DNA of 64,000 nt, taken from positions 48,849,670 to 48,913,669 of the forward strand of contig OZ025248.1 in assembly GCA_964019135.1 (NCBI GenBank). Reading direction: 5' to 3'. Below the pieces are notes generated by a model. The model searched no databases and was not told where the DNA came from. It saw only the letters and a list, made by a program, of their open reading frames with translations. This document shows positions 11,072 through 24,300 of the stretch, piece after piece. The first letter of the stretch is position 1. Every line of letters starts with the position of its first letter. Origin of the DNA: Arenicola marina (Eukaryota > Annelida > Polychaeta > Arenicolidae). The translations under genes were made by a program, and so were the position numbers.

Positions 11072-13602
11072 GGTGTTTTATTCAGTAACGCGAATAAAGT
11101 CAAATTCAGCCAGAAAACGTTTGTATTGCCTTCTTCTAGCTTTCCGACTTTATGCTTTGGATGATAACCATTTCCAATGAACCAAACTGCCTCACAGATA
11201 CATTCGGCACTTTTCACGAAACACCGCAGTCTCCTTCAACATATCCTGGTTGACTATACATTCGACATATTCACATTATAGGTATCATTCAAAGGGTGAA
11301 TAACGCACCTTCAATTTGATACATGGCCATGCAATGAAAACAGTATTCCATGAATGCATAAGATATGGCTGAAGATATGGATAAGATATGGCCAGCGATG
11401 CGCTGGGGCTGACAGGCTCGTTAGGTGTTAACCATAATCCCGCCCCCTCCGCCCCCCCCCCCCCCCTCTCACACATATGTGTAGTTTTTAGCAGCTGTCT
11501 AAATTAGTGGGTTCGGCTATTTTTAGAGCAGGGAGCAGTCGCGCAGTGCGCATGCACTGTTTCGGACGGGCAATATAAGCTCTTGGTAAACACACATAGG
11601 CACGCAGTGTGTACATTAGTCGGGGGGACCTAGGGAGTTATCCAAAACAAATTGCAATAGTAGTCAATCCTGCTTTCCCTCATTCCTCGAGGAATGACAT
11701 TTGCAAAATCTACCAACATGTATTGAGTGGAATATATTCGGTAAGGGCATAGGATACTGCATGTGGCAACTTTACCCACAAGAGCCCACCCCATATGTTT
11801 ACTTACACGAAAGAGCAGGAAGGCCAGCCAGTTGCGACCCGCATATGTAGCTATATGTGAATTATGACTTACATAGCCTAGGTACATCCATGTGCGCGAT
11901 ATCGACTTTTCTAATATACATAATACAACTAACATAAATAAAATAGCCGTCACCAATAATTGATTATTTCAACTCCATCAAATGTGAAATTTCCATATGC
12001 CTGCACGCTTGAGCACCATTGAGTACATTTAGTATTGTAGAGATTTCTGTTAGGGGGATCTTAGGCGGACACGCTCGGGGGACTGTAGTATTTGTTGGGA
12101 CTGTAGTATTTGTTGTTGGGTGCTTGGTTCCAGGAACCATTGGTAAAGTGATCTTATGTGTGATGAAAAGACTCAAAGCAAATAATAATTTCAAACATTT
12201 GTATTCGGAAGCTTAAATGATGCGCTAGTAAATGTATACATTAATGTATGATCATCTGGACTAACATATACCCGGCCACTACCGATTTTCAGTTGTGAGG
12301 CATATATATTGTGAAGAACTCAAGTGATGCCACTTCCTACAATCTAAGATGATATATACATTAGCTTCGTTTTTTACTGCTATGCATGAGTTCACATCAA
12401 AACAAACAAATAAAAACAGCTTGTCAAAAAATGTGCATAATATAAACATCGATATATAATGCTAAAACAAAAAAGTTTTAAACAAAGCATGTGAAATACG
12501 GCTTGCAGACAAAAAAAATGCACAGGCTCCTCAACCTTCGCCAACAACAGTTGCTGCTCCCTCCCCCGTCCCTGGATATCGAACATTGGGCCCTCGCAAT
12601 GCCTGGCTAACAATGTACATTGTGGAAATGTATATCATGCACCAGAACAAGGAGGTTGCATAATCGCTTCCCCTGTGTATAACCGTATGACATCACTAGA
12701 AAGTGGTGGGGCCCGGCACAAGGGTACAGAGCATTGCGCATTTTAATTGCAGATGTTTTGAACATTGTAGTTGCTTCTATGGTACATTTTGGAACTGTTG
12801 TTATTAGATATTTGCAATGGGTCTTTCCATTTATAGCGTGAACAAAATAACCGGTACATGAGTGTTGTTAAGTAGTGTATCAACCCCAGTACATGTCGTC
12901 CCAGGAACGGCGTTCTGTGATAGTTTTATCAAAGGAAACAGATCCGAGGCCGCTATACTCCCATTGGGTTTAACCTTGCGCGCCTCAGCTTTACGCGTTT
13001 GTTTGCCCGTACTTTCGAGATCAGCGCGCGTGCGTGCGCTAAAAATAGGTATAAGGTGACCGGTGTGTGATGTAGCATCCCCCTCAGAATCACCCCCGAT
13101 TCTGACTGCTGCTAAGGCCTCGAGGACCCCGGATGGGGCTATAAATATGCCCGGTTGCTAAGTGATGACGTCATTGCGGGCAAAAATACGTCACCACGAG
13201 CTAGGTTTCATTAAAACATCCAATTTGAACTATGTCACCGGGGCGATAATTTGTACGTTTCAGGTCAGGGTTTCTCTTTGGAGGTAAAATGGTATCTACG
13301 TTTGTCTCAGAGTATATAGATTGTGTGTGCGTCAGCTTTCAAGAAGAGTACTCTTATTAGTTTATGCCTATACATATCAACTATACACTGCACTCTTGAT
13401 TTTCCTCCGCTTTGTGGCTACGTCCGCTTCGCTCCCACATTCCATAATTACCTGCCGCGTTGTGTCATCAAGTTTTTTTTGGATAACATTTATTGCACAA
13501 AAATGTTGCAAATACGTACAGACATAAACTAGACACAATAAAAAATGATCATGACATCATCATGTTCGTATCGCAAGAGTCACATAAATGACGTAAATAA
13601 TA
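11072..13602. other. Intergenic region with candidate promoter-like motifs, no gene supported
   Basis: The longest unrecognised ORF is on the minus strand (11630-11956, 108 codons, hydrophobic N-terminus) and could be chance. A C-run lies at 11452-11466. A TATAAATA box at 13140-13147 is followed by a palindromic CRE, TGACGTCA, at 13166-13173, which suggests a plus-strand promoter. The downstream ORF at 13321-13527 has no recognisable domain, and the first tandem array starts soon after. Confidence 0.35.
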
Positions 13603-16600
13603 ATGCCCCAGACCTAGACCCTCCAGGAATCCCTACTGACCGGTCTGTGCAGGATGCCCCAGACCTAGACCCTCCAGCAATCCCTACTGACCGGTCTGTG
13701 CAGGATGCCCCAGACCTAGACCCTCCAGCAATCCCTACTGACCGGTCTGTGCAGGATGCCCCAGACCTAGACCCTCCAGCAATCCCTACTGACCGGTCTG
13801 TGCAGGATGCCCCAGACCTAGACCCTCCAGCAATCCCTACTGACCGGTCTGTGCAGGATGCCCCAGACCTAGACCCTCCAGCAATCCCTACTGACCGGTC
13901 TGTGCAGGATGCCCCAGACCTAGACCCTCCAGCAATCCGTACTGACCGGTCTATGCAGGATGCCATAGATCCAGACCCTCCAGGGGTCCGTACTGACCGG
14001 TCTGTGCAGGATGCAATAGACCCAGACCGTCCAAGAATCCATTGTGATAAGTTTGTGCAGGATGTCATAGACCGAGACCCTCCAGGAATCTGTACTGACC
14101 GATCTGTGTAGGATGCCATAGACCGAGACCCTCCAGGAATCTGTACTGACCGATCTGTGTTGGATGCCATAGACCGAGACCCTCCAGGAATCTGTACTGA
14201 CCGATCTGTGTAGGATGCTATAGACCGAGACCCTCCAGGAATCTGTACTGACCGATCTGTGTAGGATGCCATAGACCGAGACCCTCCAGGAATCTGTACT
14301 GACCGATCTGTGTAGGATGCCATAGACCGAGACCCTCCAGGAATCTGTACTGACCGATCTGTGCAGGATGCCATAGACCGAGACCCTCCAGGAATCTGTA
14401 CTGACCGATCTGTGTAGGATGCCATAGACCGAGACCCTCCAGGAATCTGTACTGACCGATCTGTGTAGGATGCCATAGACCGAGACCCTCCAGGAATCTG
14501 TACTGACCGATCTGTGTAGGATGCCATAGACCGAGACCCTCCAGGAATCTGTACTGACCGATCTGTGTAGGATGCTATAGACCGAGACCATCCAGGAATC
14601 TGTACTGACCGATCTGTGTAGGATGCCATAGACCGAGACCCTCCAGGAATCTGTACTGACCGATCTGTGTAGGATGCCATAGACCGAGACCCTCCAGGAA
14701 TCTGTACTGACCGATCTGTGTAGGATGCCATAGACCGAGACCCTCCAGGAATCTGTACTGACCGATCTGTGTAGGATGCTATAGACCGAGACCCTCCAGG
14801 AATCCCTACTGACCGATCTGTGTAGGATGCTATAGACCGAGACCCTCCAGGAATCTGTACTGACCGATCTGTGTAGGATGCCATAGACCGAGACCCTCCA
14901 GGAATCTGTACTGACCGATCTGTGTAGGATGCCATAGACCGAGACCCTCCAGGAATCTGTACTGACCGATCTGTGTAGGATGCCATAGACCGAGACCCTC
15001 CAGGAATCTGTACTGACCGATCTGTGTAGGATGCCATAGACCGAGACCCTCCAGGAATCTGTACTGACCGATCTGTGTAGGATGCCATAGACCGAGACCC
15101 TCCAGGAATCTGTACTGACCGATCTGTGTAGGATGCCATAGACCGAGACCCTCCAGGAATCTGTACTGACCGATCTGTGTAGGATGCTATAGACCGAGAC
15201 CCTCCAGGAATCTGTACTGACCGATCTGTGTAGGATGCCATAGACCGAGACCCTCCAGGAATCTGTACTGACCGATCTGTGTAGGATGCCATAGACCGAG
15301 ACCCTCCAGGAATCTGTACTGACCGATCTGTGTAGGATGCCATAGACCGAGACCCTCCAGGAATCTGTACTGACCGATCTGTGTAGGATGCCATAGACCG
15401 AGACCCTCCAGGAATCTGTACTGACCGATCTGTGTAGGATGCCATAGACCGAGACCCTCCAGGAATCTGTACTGACCGATCTGTGTAGGATGCCATAGAC
15501 CGAGACCCTCCAGGAATCTGTACTGACCGATCTGTGTAGGATGCCATAGACCGAGACCCTCCAGGAATCTGTACTGACCGATCTGTGCAGGATGCCATAG
15601 ACCGAGACCCTCCAGGAATCTGTACTGACCGATCTGTGTAGGATGCCATAGACCGAGACCCTCCAGGAATCTGTACTGACCGATCTGTGTAGGATGCCAT
15701 AGACCGAGACCCTCCAGGAATCTGTACTGACCGATCTGTGTAGGATGCTATAGACCGAGACCCTCCAGGAATCTGTACTGACCGATCTGTGTAGGATGCT
15801 ATAGACCGAGACCCTCCAGGAATCTGTACTGACCGATCTGTGTAGGATGCCATAGACCGAGACCCTCCAGGAATCTGTACTGACCGATCTGTGTAGGATG
15901 CCATAGACCGAGACCCTCCAGGAATCTGTACTGACCGATCTGTGTAGGATGCCATAGACCGAGACCCTCCAGGAATCTGTACTGACCGATCTGTGTAGGA
16001 TGCCATAGACCGAGACCCTCCAGGAATCTGTACTGACCGATCTGTGTAGGATGCCATAGACCGAGACCCTCCAGGAATCTGTACTGACCGATCTGTGTAG
16101 GATGCCACAGACCGAGACCCTCCAGGAATCTGTACTGACCGATCTGTGTAGGATGCTATAGACCGAGACCCTCCAGGAATCTGTACTGACCGATCTGTGT
16201 AGGATGCCATAGACCGAGACCCTCCAGGAATCTGTACTGACCGATCTGTGTAGGATGCCATAGACCGAGACCCTCCAGGAATCTGTACTGACCGATCTGT
16301 GTAGGATGCTATGGACCGAGACCCTCCAGGAATCTGTACTGACCGATCTGTGTAGGATGCTATAGACCGAGACCCTCCAGGAATCTGTACTGACCGATCT
16401 GTGTAGGATGCCATAGACCGAGACCCTCCAGGAATCTGTACTGACCGATCTGTGTAGGATGCCATAGACCGAGACCCTCCAGGAATCTGTACTGACCGAT
16501 CTGTGTAGGATGCCATAGACCGAGACCCTCCAGGAATCTGTACTGACCGATCTGTGTAGGATGCCATAGACCGAGACCCTCCAGGAATCTGTACTGACCG

Positions 16601-18430
16601 ATCTGTGCAGGATGCCATAGACCGAGACCCTCCAGGAATCTGTACTGACCGATCTGTGTAGGATGCCATAGACCGAGACCCTCCAGGAATCTGTACTGAC
16701 CGATCTGTGTAGGATGCCATAGACCGAGACCCTCCAGGAATCTGTACTGACCGATCTGTGTAGGATGCCATAGACCGAGACCCTCCAGGAATCTCTACTG
16801 ACCGATCTGTGTAGGATGCCATAGACCGAGACCCTCCAGGAATCTGTACTGACCGATCTGTGTAGGATGCCATAGACCGAGACCCTCCAGGAATCTGTAC
16901 TGACCGATCTGTGTAGGATGCCATAGACCGAGACCCTCCAGGAATCTGTACTGACCGATCTGTGCAGGATGCCATAGACCGAGACCCTCCAGGAATCTGT
17001 ACTGACCGATCTGTGTAGGATGCCATAGACCGAGACCCTCCAGGAATCTGTACTGACCGATCTGTGTAGGATGCCATAGACCGAGACCCTCCAGGAATCT
17101 GTACTGACCGATCTGTGTAGGATGCCATAGACCGAGACCCTCCAGGAATCTGTACTGACCGATCTGTGTAGGATGCTATAGACCGAGACCCTCCAGGAAT
17201 CTGTACTGACCGATCTGTGTAGGATGCCATAGACCGAGACCCTCCAGGAATCTGTACTGACCGATCTGTGTAGGATGCCATAGACCGAGACCCTCCAGGA
17301 TTCTGTACTGACCGATCTGTGTAGGATGCCATAGACCGAGACCCTCCAGGAATCTGTACTGACCGATCTGTGTAGGATGCCATAGACCGAGACCCTCCAG
17401 GAATCTGTACTGACCGATCTGTGTAGGATGCCATAGACCGAGACCCTCCAGGAATCTGTACTGACCGATCTGTGTAGGATGCCATAGACCGAGACCCTCC
17501 AGGAATCTGTACTGACCGATCTGTGTAGGATGCCATAGACCGAGACCCTCCAGGAATCTGTACTGACCGATCTGTGTAGGATGCCATAGACCGAGACCCT
17601 CCAGGAATCTGTACTGACCGATCTGTGTAGGATGCTATAGACCGAGACCCTCCAGGAATCTGTACTGACCGATCTGTGTAGGATGCTATAGACCGAGACC
17701 CTCCAGGAATCTGTACTGACCGATCTGTGTAGGATGCCATAGACCGAGACCCTCCAGGAATCTGTACTGACCGATCTGTGTAGGATGCTATAGACCGAGA
17801 CCCTCCAGGAATCTGTACTGACCGATCTGTGTAGGATGCCATAGACCGAGACCCTCCAGGAATCTGTACTGACCGATCTGTGTAGGATGCCATAGACCGA
17901 GACCCTCCAGGAATCTGTACTGACCGATCTGTGTAGGATGCCATAGACCGAGACCCTCCAGGAATCTGTACTGACCGATCTGTGTAGGATGCTATAGACC
18001 GAGACCCTCCAGGAATCTGTACTGACCGATCTGTGTAGGATGCCATAGACCGAGACCCTCCAGGAATCTGTACTGACCGATCTGTGTAGGATGCTATAGA
18101 CCGAGACCCTCCAGGAATCTGTACTGACCGATCTGTGTAGGATGCCATAGACCGAGACCCTCCAGGAATCTGTACTGACCGATCTGTGTAGGATGCCATA
18201 GACCGAGACCCTCCAGGAATCTGTATTGACCGATCTGTGTAGGATGCCATAGACCGAGACCCTCCAGGAATCTGTACTGACCGATCTGTGTAGGATGCTA
18301 TAGACCGAGACCCTCCAGGAATCTGTACTGACCGATCTGTGTAGGATGCCATAGACCGAGACCCTCCAGGAATCTGTACTGACCGATCTGTGTAGGATGC
18401 CATAGACCGAGACCCTCCAGGAATCTGTAT
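13603..18430. repeat. 51-bp minisatellite, about 95 copies, two sequence classes
   Basis: The unit is 51 bp and carries GACCGATCTGTGTAGGATGC followed by CATAGACCGAGACCCTCCAG. The first seven copies (to about 13950) form a variant class with GCCCCAGACCTAGACCCTCC and GTGCAGG. Two or three intermediate copies follow, then a nearly uniform class to the right end. Because 51 is divisible by three, the minus strand is open for 1607 codons as a 17-residue repeat. The plus strand is open only in the left class (13545-14111) until GTGTAG supplies a stop in each unit. Differences between units in the minus frame are mostly amino-acid changes (Met/Ile, Tyr/Cys), which argues against a selected protein. 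Confidence 0.95.
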
Positions 18431-19115
18431 ACTGATTGAGCGGTGTGTGCCGTCGCCATTACGGACAAACGTATTGTAAATATAGCCTGTCTAGCTAGAC
18501 CAGGGTGATGATTTTTTTCCGTGTGTGCAATGCAGTTGTGGCGGTTACAAATATCGCAATTTAGAGCGTTTATGTGTTGTAGATCTATACATTTTTTATC
18601 CTCGAAATATGATCAAGTGCCCACCTGACGGGCGCAACGTAGCGAGTGGTGATTGAGATTGATGTAATCGCCAAGACAAAACTACTGTTTACGAGATCCG
18701 CATATTAACATGAAAATATTAACATCACACAAGAGATGGAGTTTTTCCGACCAAATGAAATCAAGGCAACATATTTTGTCACCGATAATTTGCAATGTGA
18801 CGTGTGAGTCGACTAGAGATCCCGGTCTATAGCGGCGTCACTCTGCCAGCAGAGGGAGCTTTTCCTTCACAATTCGCAATGTTGGCTTATGATGGTTAAA
18901 TTTGACACGGGGCAGACGGATTATAATAGTGAAAGCAGAACGCCCTCTGCCGGGAGATTGCAGCAACTACACCTGCATGGGCGGATCCTTTTTGAGGACA
19001 AATGCTGTTTTCAATGCATAATTTAGGCCATCTGTGGCGCGGCGTGGACCCCCCTTTTTGAGAAAGAACGCTATCTGAGGCGTGCCCCCCTTCCACCGCG
19101 CACAAGTTGTCAGTG
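18431..19115. other. Spacer between the 51-bp array and the SDR gene, with two CTCF-like motifs
   Basis: No gene is seen here. Two motifs close to the bilaterian CTCF consensus face each other: CCAGCAGAGGGAGC at 18846-18859 (plus) and ACGCCCTCTGCCGG at 18940-18953 (minus). Each differs from the consensus by one or two bases. Confidence 0.35.
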
Positions 19116-19216
19116 GTCCCCCACCCGGTCGTAAACACATTGGTGGACCCCCCGGTCGTAAACACATTGGTGGACCCCCCGGTCGTAAACACATTGGTGG
19201 ACCCCCCGGTCGCAAG
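19116..19216. repeat. 27-bp tandem repeat, about 3.5 copies
   Basis: The unit contains CGGTCGTAAACACATTGGTG followed by a run of C (GACCCCCC). The copies are nearly identical, which implies a recent origin. The 27-bp period keeps several short frames open on both strands, and I do not treat them as genes. Confidence 0.9.
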
Positions 19217-19808
19217 TTTCAATGGACCCCCCTCCCCAATTTCAAATTATTGGATCCTTCCCCGCACCTGGCGAGCGAAGGACTGCTTTAAATATTATCT
19301 GCTTTAGATATTGAGACAGCCGCAGCGCTCCAAGCACAATTCTGTTGCAAATTGAACAGCGTAGTTAGTTCTAGTTCTAGCGTATCTAGCCAGTTAGTGA
19401 GAACAGAAACAAAAGAATTGTCACCGATATTAACAAACTATAACATGATAACCACGTCCGATTGGTCTACTTCAGGTATTGCCGAAGTCTAAAGTAAAAA
19501 AAACAACAGCAACATATTTTGTCTTCCTTGACTTGACACTTTGATTCCAAGGACGGGCGATCGTATTTATTCGTTCCACTCGACAAAGGACAGTATCAGT
19601 AGGACATAAGTAGGACGCAAACGCTGCCTTAGTTGCCTCCACAATTTTCCATAGCAACGATGTTAAACTGATGTACACTTGATAATGAACATACCGCATA
19701 TCTAGTGGGCATAGCAACCAACCCTCTAGAGCATTGTACCATGAATAACACTCACCATTGATCTACTCAAATCATTCCAGCACATACAATATTGATTGTT
19801 CTTTTGCA

Positions 19809-19814
19809 TTTATT
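19809..19814 (-). terminator. Polyadenylation signal of the SDR gene
   Basis: AATAAA on the minus strand lies 72 nt downstream of the SDR stop codon. It is the first canonical signal after the gene and would give a short 3' UTR. Confidence 0.6.
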
Positions 19815-19885
19815 TTGCAAATGCGTTAATTATATATATAATAGTCATCAGTTCCTAATTTAGACATGTTTGCAGTCCTGGGTTT

Positions 19886-20962
19886 TCAGTCTTGACCATG
19901 AGATTTGGCCGATTTTTTGGCCTTTTTTATAAATCCGCGTTCGATCATGGAGTGGGTCATGTCTATAACAGTGTCTTTTAGTTCACGTGGGTGGATGCCC
20001 AGTTGCTCCTTCATGGGACTATTGTCGTAATCGGCGACCTTTCCCAAGGCTGGCACTATAACACGAATGCCTTTATCAAACTGACCGGCGAACTTAATGA
20101 CCCAATTGGGAGCCTTGGCGGTGGGGACTTTGTACCCTAGAGGACCGAACTCGGCCTTCAGGATCTGCGCGATTTCCCGGAACCACAACGGTCCCGTGGA
20201 CAGGATGTAGCGTTTGCCGGCCGCTTCCGGTAACGTCATTGCCTTGATGTGGGCTGCGGCCACGTCCCGCACGTCGACTAAAGGGAAGCAGACCTTGGGC
20301 ACGAAGGGCACAGCGTGCTCCAGAAGGCGCTTGGGGACCTCCATGCTGGTGCCGAACGACCCACACAGCACGGGGCCCATGACGTAACTGGGGTTGATGA
20401 CGGCCAGCTCGAAGTCGTCCTGATGCTCCTTGACGTAATCCCACGCCGCCCTTTCCGCCAGCGTCTTGCTCTTGGTGTAGGCGTTGGCTTTTGGGTTGGC
20501 CGGATCGGCCCAGTCCGCCGCGGTGAATTGACCACTCCGATCCAAGACGGTGCCCACGGCGGCCAGGGAGCTGGTGAGAACGACCCGGCGGACGGTGCAG
20601 GCCTCGGTGGCCGCTCGCAGCACGGCCCGGACGCCGCTCACCGCCGGGCCGATCACCTCCTGCTCGTCCCGGGGCTGGGCCAGGGGGAAGGGGCTGGCGG
20701 TGTGCAGGACCAGGGTACACCCGGCCACCGCCCCCAGCCACGTGTCCGCCTTGGTCAGGTCGGCCTCGACCAGCTCCAGCGGGTGTCTGGCTCCGGGACA
20801 GAGCTCCCTCAGCGGCCGGACCTTATGTTCCTGCTCCAGGCTCCGGACAGTCCCCCGCACCCGGTAGCCCTGCTCCAGAAGTTGCTGCACGATGTGCGTG
20901 GCAATGAAACCTGATGCACCTGTTACCAGCACAAGGTCTTCACTCTTGTCGCCCGTTGCCAT
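19886..20962 (-). CDS. Extended SDR, dihydroflavonol-4-reductase / NADPH aldehyde reductase-like
   Basis: A single open exon encodes 358 residues ending in TGA. The N-terminal Rossmann motif VTGASGFIATHIV (res. 13-25) has the GxxGxxA pattern, and GTVRS (res. 37-41) is the basic loop typical of NADPH users in this family. VLHTASPF (85-92) is the family's usual strand-4 motif. The catalytic set is Ser131/Ser132 with Tyr162 and Lys166 (YTKSK). INPSYVMGP follows, as in other DFR-like SDRs. The family reduces carbonyl groups such as aldehydes, ketones or dihydroflavonols with NADPH; the substrate here is unknown. There is no signal peptide or membrane segment, so it is probably cytosolic. The start codon has A at -3 and G at +4. 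The CDS is strikingly GC-rich beside AT-richer flanks and has no introns, which would fit a retrocopy or a transferred gene, although an upstream non-coding exon cannot be excluded. Confidence 0.93.
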   Translation of the reverse strand: MATGDKSEDLVLVTGASGFIATHIVQQLLEQGYRVRGTVRSLEQEHKVRPLRELCPGARHPLELVEADLTKADTWLGAVAGCTLVLHTASPFPLAQPRDEQEVIGPAVSGVRAVLRAATEACTVRRVVLTSSLAAVGTVLDRSGQFTAADWADPANPKANAYTKSKTLAERAAWDYVKEHQDDFELAVINPSYVMGPVLCGSFGTSMEVPKRLLEHAVPFVPKVCFPLVDVRDVAAAHIKAMTLPEAAGKRYILSTGPLWFREIAQILKAEFGPLGYKVPTAKAPNWVIKFAGQFDKGIRVIVPALGKVADYDNSPMKEQLGIHPRELKDTVIDMTHSMIERGFIKKAKKSAKSHGQD

Positions 20963-21388
20963 ATTGAAAACGGTATCAGACGATTCCTTATGTTGAATTT
21001 ATTAATCTTCTAAACTTGAATTATCATCGGCTTCATTCGTTCCGTTGCAATATCACGAGCTGGGATTGTCACTGGAGAAGGAATTGTGGACTGATGTGAC
21101 TCAGACAGCCGATAACTTCATACCTGTCTACGCCTCGAAGTCCGTGTGGACCTCTATAACTACCAGGCGGCCCACACAAAGCACTTCATTATTGAGATAA
21201 TCTCGATGACAACGCGATAAGGCTCACAACGCTTGGTGCAACCCGTGCAATTAAGTGCATAATGTATTCCTAGGGGACCAGCTATGCAACAAAAAACACT
21301 TGGCGAGCGACATAGGAGTGGTCGTGTCTTATCACAGCAATGTCAGAACGAGTCCCCACAAGAATCCACTCTCTCGTTCAATGCATAA
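20963..21388. other. SDR gene upstream region
   Basis: This separates the SDR start codon from the 53/58-bp array. On the minus strand I see no TATA box at a convincing distance. It presumably holds the SDR promoter, but no element can be named with confidence. Confidence 0.4.
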
Positions 21389-24300
21389 CTAGAGACTCCC
21401 ACGCTGAGGGATGTATACCTCTCCGTACCTACCTTCTTCCACTAGAGACTCCCACGCTGAGGGATGAGGGACGTGGATTAACGTACCCACCTTCTTCCAC
21501 TAGAGACTCCCACGCTGAGGGACGAGGGACGTGGATTAACGTACCCACCTTCTTCCACTAGAGACTCCCACGCTGAGGGATGAGGGACGTGGATTATCGT
21601 ACCCACCTTCTTCCACTAGAGACTCCCACGCTGAGGGATGAGGAACGTGGATTAACGTACCTACCTTCTTCCACTAGAGACTCCCACGCTGAGGGATGAG
21701 GGACGTGGATTAACGTACCCACCTTCTTCCACTAAAGACTCCCACGCTGAGGGATGAGGGACGTGGATTAACGTACCCACCTTCTTCCACTAGAGACTCC
21801 CACGCTGAGGGACGAGGGACGTGGATTAACGTACCCACCTTCTTCCACTAGAGACTCCCACGCTGAGGGACGAGGGACGTGGATTAACGTACCCACCTTC
21901 TTCCACTAGAGACTCCCACGCTGAGGGATGAGGGACGTGGATTAACGTACCCACCTTCTTCCACTAGAGACTCCCACGCTGAGGGACGAGGGACGTGGAT
22001 TAACGTACCCACCTTCTTCCACTAGAAACTCCCACGCTGAGGGATGAGGAACGTCGATTAACGTACCCACCTTCTTCCACTAGAGACTCCCACGCTGAGG
22101 CATGAGGGACGTGGATTAACGTACCTACCTTCTTCCACTAGAGACTCCCACGCTGAGGGATGTATACCTCTCCGGACCTAACCTTCTTTCACTAGAGACT
22201 CCCACGCTGAGGGATGTATACCTCTCCGAACCTACCTTCTTCCACTAGAGACTCCTACGCTGAGGGATGTATACCTCTCCGTACCTACCTTCTTCCACTA
22301 GAGACTCCCACGCTGAGGGATGTATACCTCTCCGTACCTACCTTCTTCCACTAGAGACTCCCACGCTGAGGAATGTATACCTCTCTGTACCTACCTTCTT
22401 CCACTAGAGACTCCCACGCTCAGGGATGTATACCTTTCCGTACCTACCTTCTTCCACTAGAGACTCCCACGCTGAGGGATGTATACCTCTCCGTACCTAC
22501 CTTCTTCCACTAGAGACTCCTACGCTGAGGGATGTATACCTCTCCGTACCTACCTTCTTCCACTAGAGACTCCCACGCTCAGGGATGTATACCTCTCCGT
22601 ACCTACCTTCTTCCACTAGAGACTCCCACGCTCAGGGATGTATACCTCTCCGTACCTACCTTCTTCCACTAGAGACTCCCACGCTGAGGGATGTATACCT
22701 CTCCGTACCTACCTTCTTCCACTAGAGACTCCCACGCTGAGGGATGTATACCTCTCCGTACCTACCTTCTTCCACTAGAGACTCCCACGGTGAGGGATGT
22801 ATACCTCTCCGTACCTACCTTCTTCCACTAGAGACTCCCACGCTGAGGGATGTATACCTCTCCGTACCCACCTTCTTCCACTAGAGACTCCCACGCTCAG
22901 GGATGTATACCTCTCCGTACCCACCTTCTTTCACTAGAGACTCCCACGCTGAGGGATGTATACCTCTCCGTACCTACCTTCTTCCACTAGAGACTCCCAC
23001 GCTCAGGGATGTATACCTCTCCGTACCTACCTTCTTCCACTAGAGACTCCCACGCTGAGGGATGTATACCTCTCCGTACCTAACTTCTTCCACTAGAGAC
23101 TCCTACGCTGAGGGATGTATACCTCTCCGTACCTACCTTCTTCCACTAGAGACTCCCACGCTCAGGGATGTATACCTCTCCGTACCTACCTTCTTCCACT
23201 AGAGACTCCCACGCTCAGGGATGTATACCTCTCCGTAACTACCTTCTTCCACTAGAGACTCCCACGCTGAGGGACGAGGGACGTGGATTAACGTACCCAC
23301 CTTCTTCCACTAGAGACTCCCACGCTGAGGGATGAGGGACGTGGATTAACGTACCCACCTTCTTCCACTAGAGACTCCCACGCTGAGGGACGAGGAACGT
23401 GGATTAACGTACCCACCTTCTTCCACTAGAGACTCCCACGCTGAGGGATGAGGGACGTGGATTAACGTACCCACCTTCTTCCACTAGAGACTCCCACGCT
23501 GAGGGACGAGGGACGTGGATTAACGTACCCACCTTCTTCCACTAGAGACTCCCACGCTGAGGGACGAGGGACGTGGATTAACGTACCCACCTTCTTCCAC
23601 TAGAGAGTCCCACGCTGAGGGACGAGGGACGTGGATTAACGTACCCACCTTCTTCCACTAGAGACTCCCACGCTGAGGGATGAGGAACGTGGATTAACGT
23701 ACCCACCTTCTTCCACTAGAGACTCCCACGCTGAGGGATGAGGGACGTGGATTAACGTACCTACCTTCTTCCACTAGAGACTCCCACGCTGAGGGATGTA
23801 TACCTCTCCGGACCTAACCTTCTTTCACTAGAGACTCCCACGCTGAGGGATGTATACCTCTCCGTACCTACCTTCTTCTACTCGAGACTCCCACGCTCAG
23901 GGATGTATACCTCTCCGTACCTACCTTCTTCCACTAAAGACTCCCACGCTGAGGGATGTATACCTCTCCGTACCCACCTTCTTTCACTAGAGACTCCCAC
24001 GCTGAGGGATGTATACCTCTCCGTACCCACCTTCTTTCACTAGAGACTCCCACGCTGAGGGATGTATACCTCTCCGTACCTACCTTCTTCCACTAAAGAC
24101 TCCCACGCTGAGGGATGTATACCTCTCCGTACCCACCTTCTTTCACTAGAGACTCCCACGCTGAGGGATGTATACCTCTCCGTACCCACCTTCTTCCACT
24201 AAAGACTCCCACCCTGAGGGATGTATACCTCTCCGTACCCACCTTCTTTCACTAGAGACTCCCACGCTGAGGGATGTATACCTCTCCGTACCTACCTTCT

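Noticed and set aside
20094..20914. Long ORFs on both strands inside the SDR gene
   Set aside because: Shadow frames of a GC-rich coding sequence; only the 19886-20962 frame carries SDR motifs.
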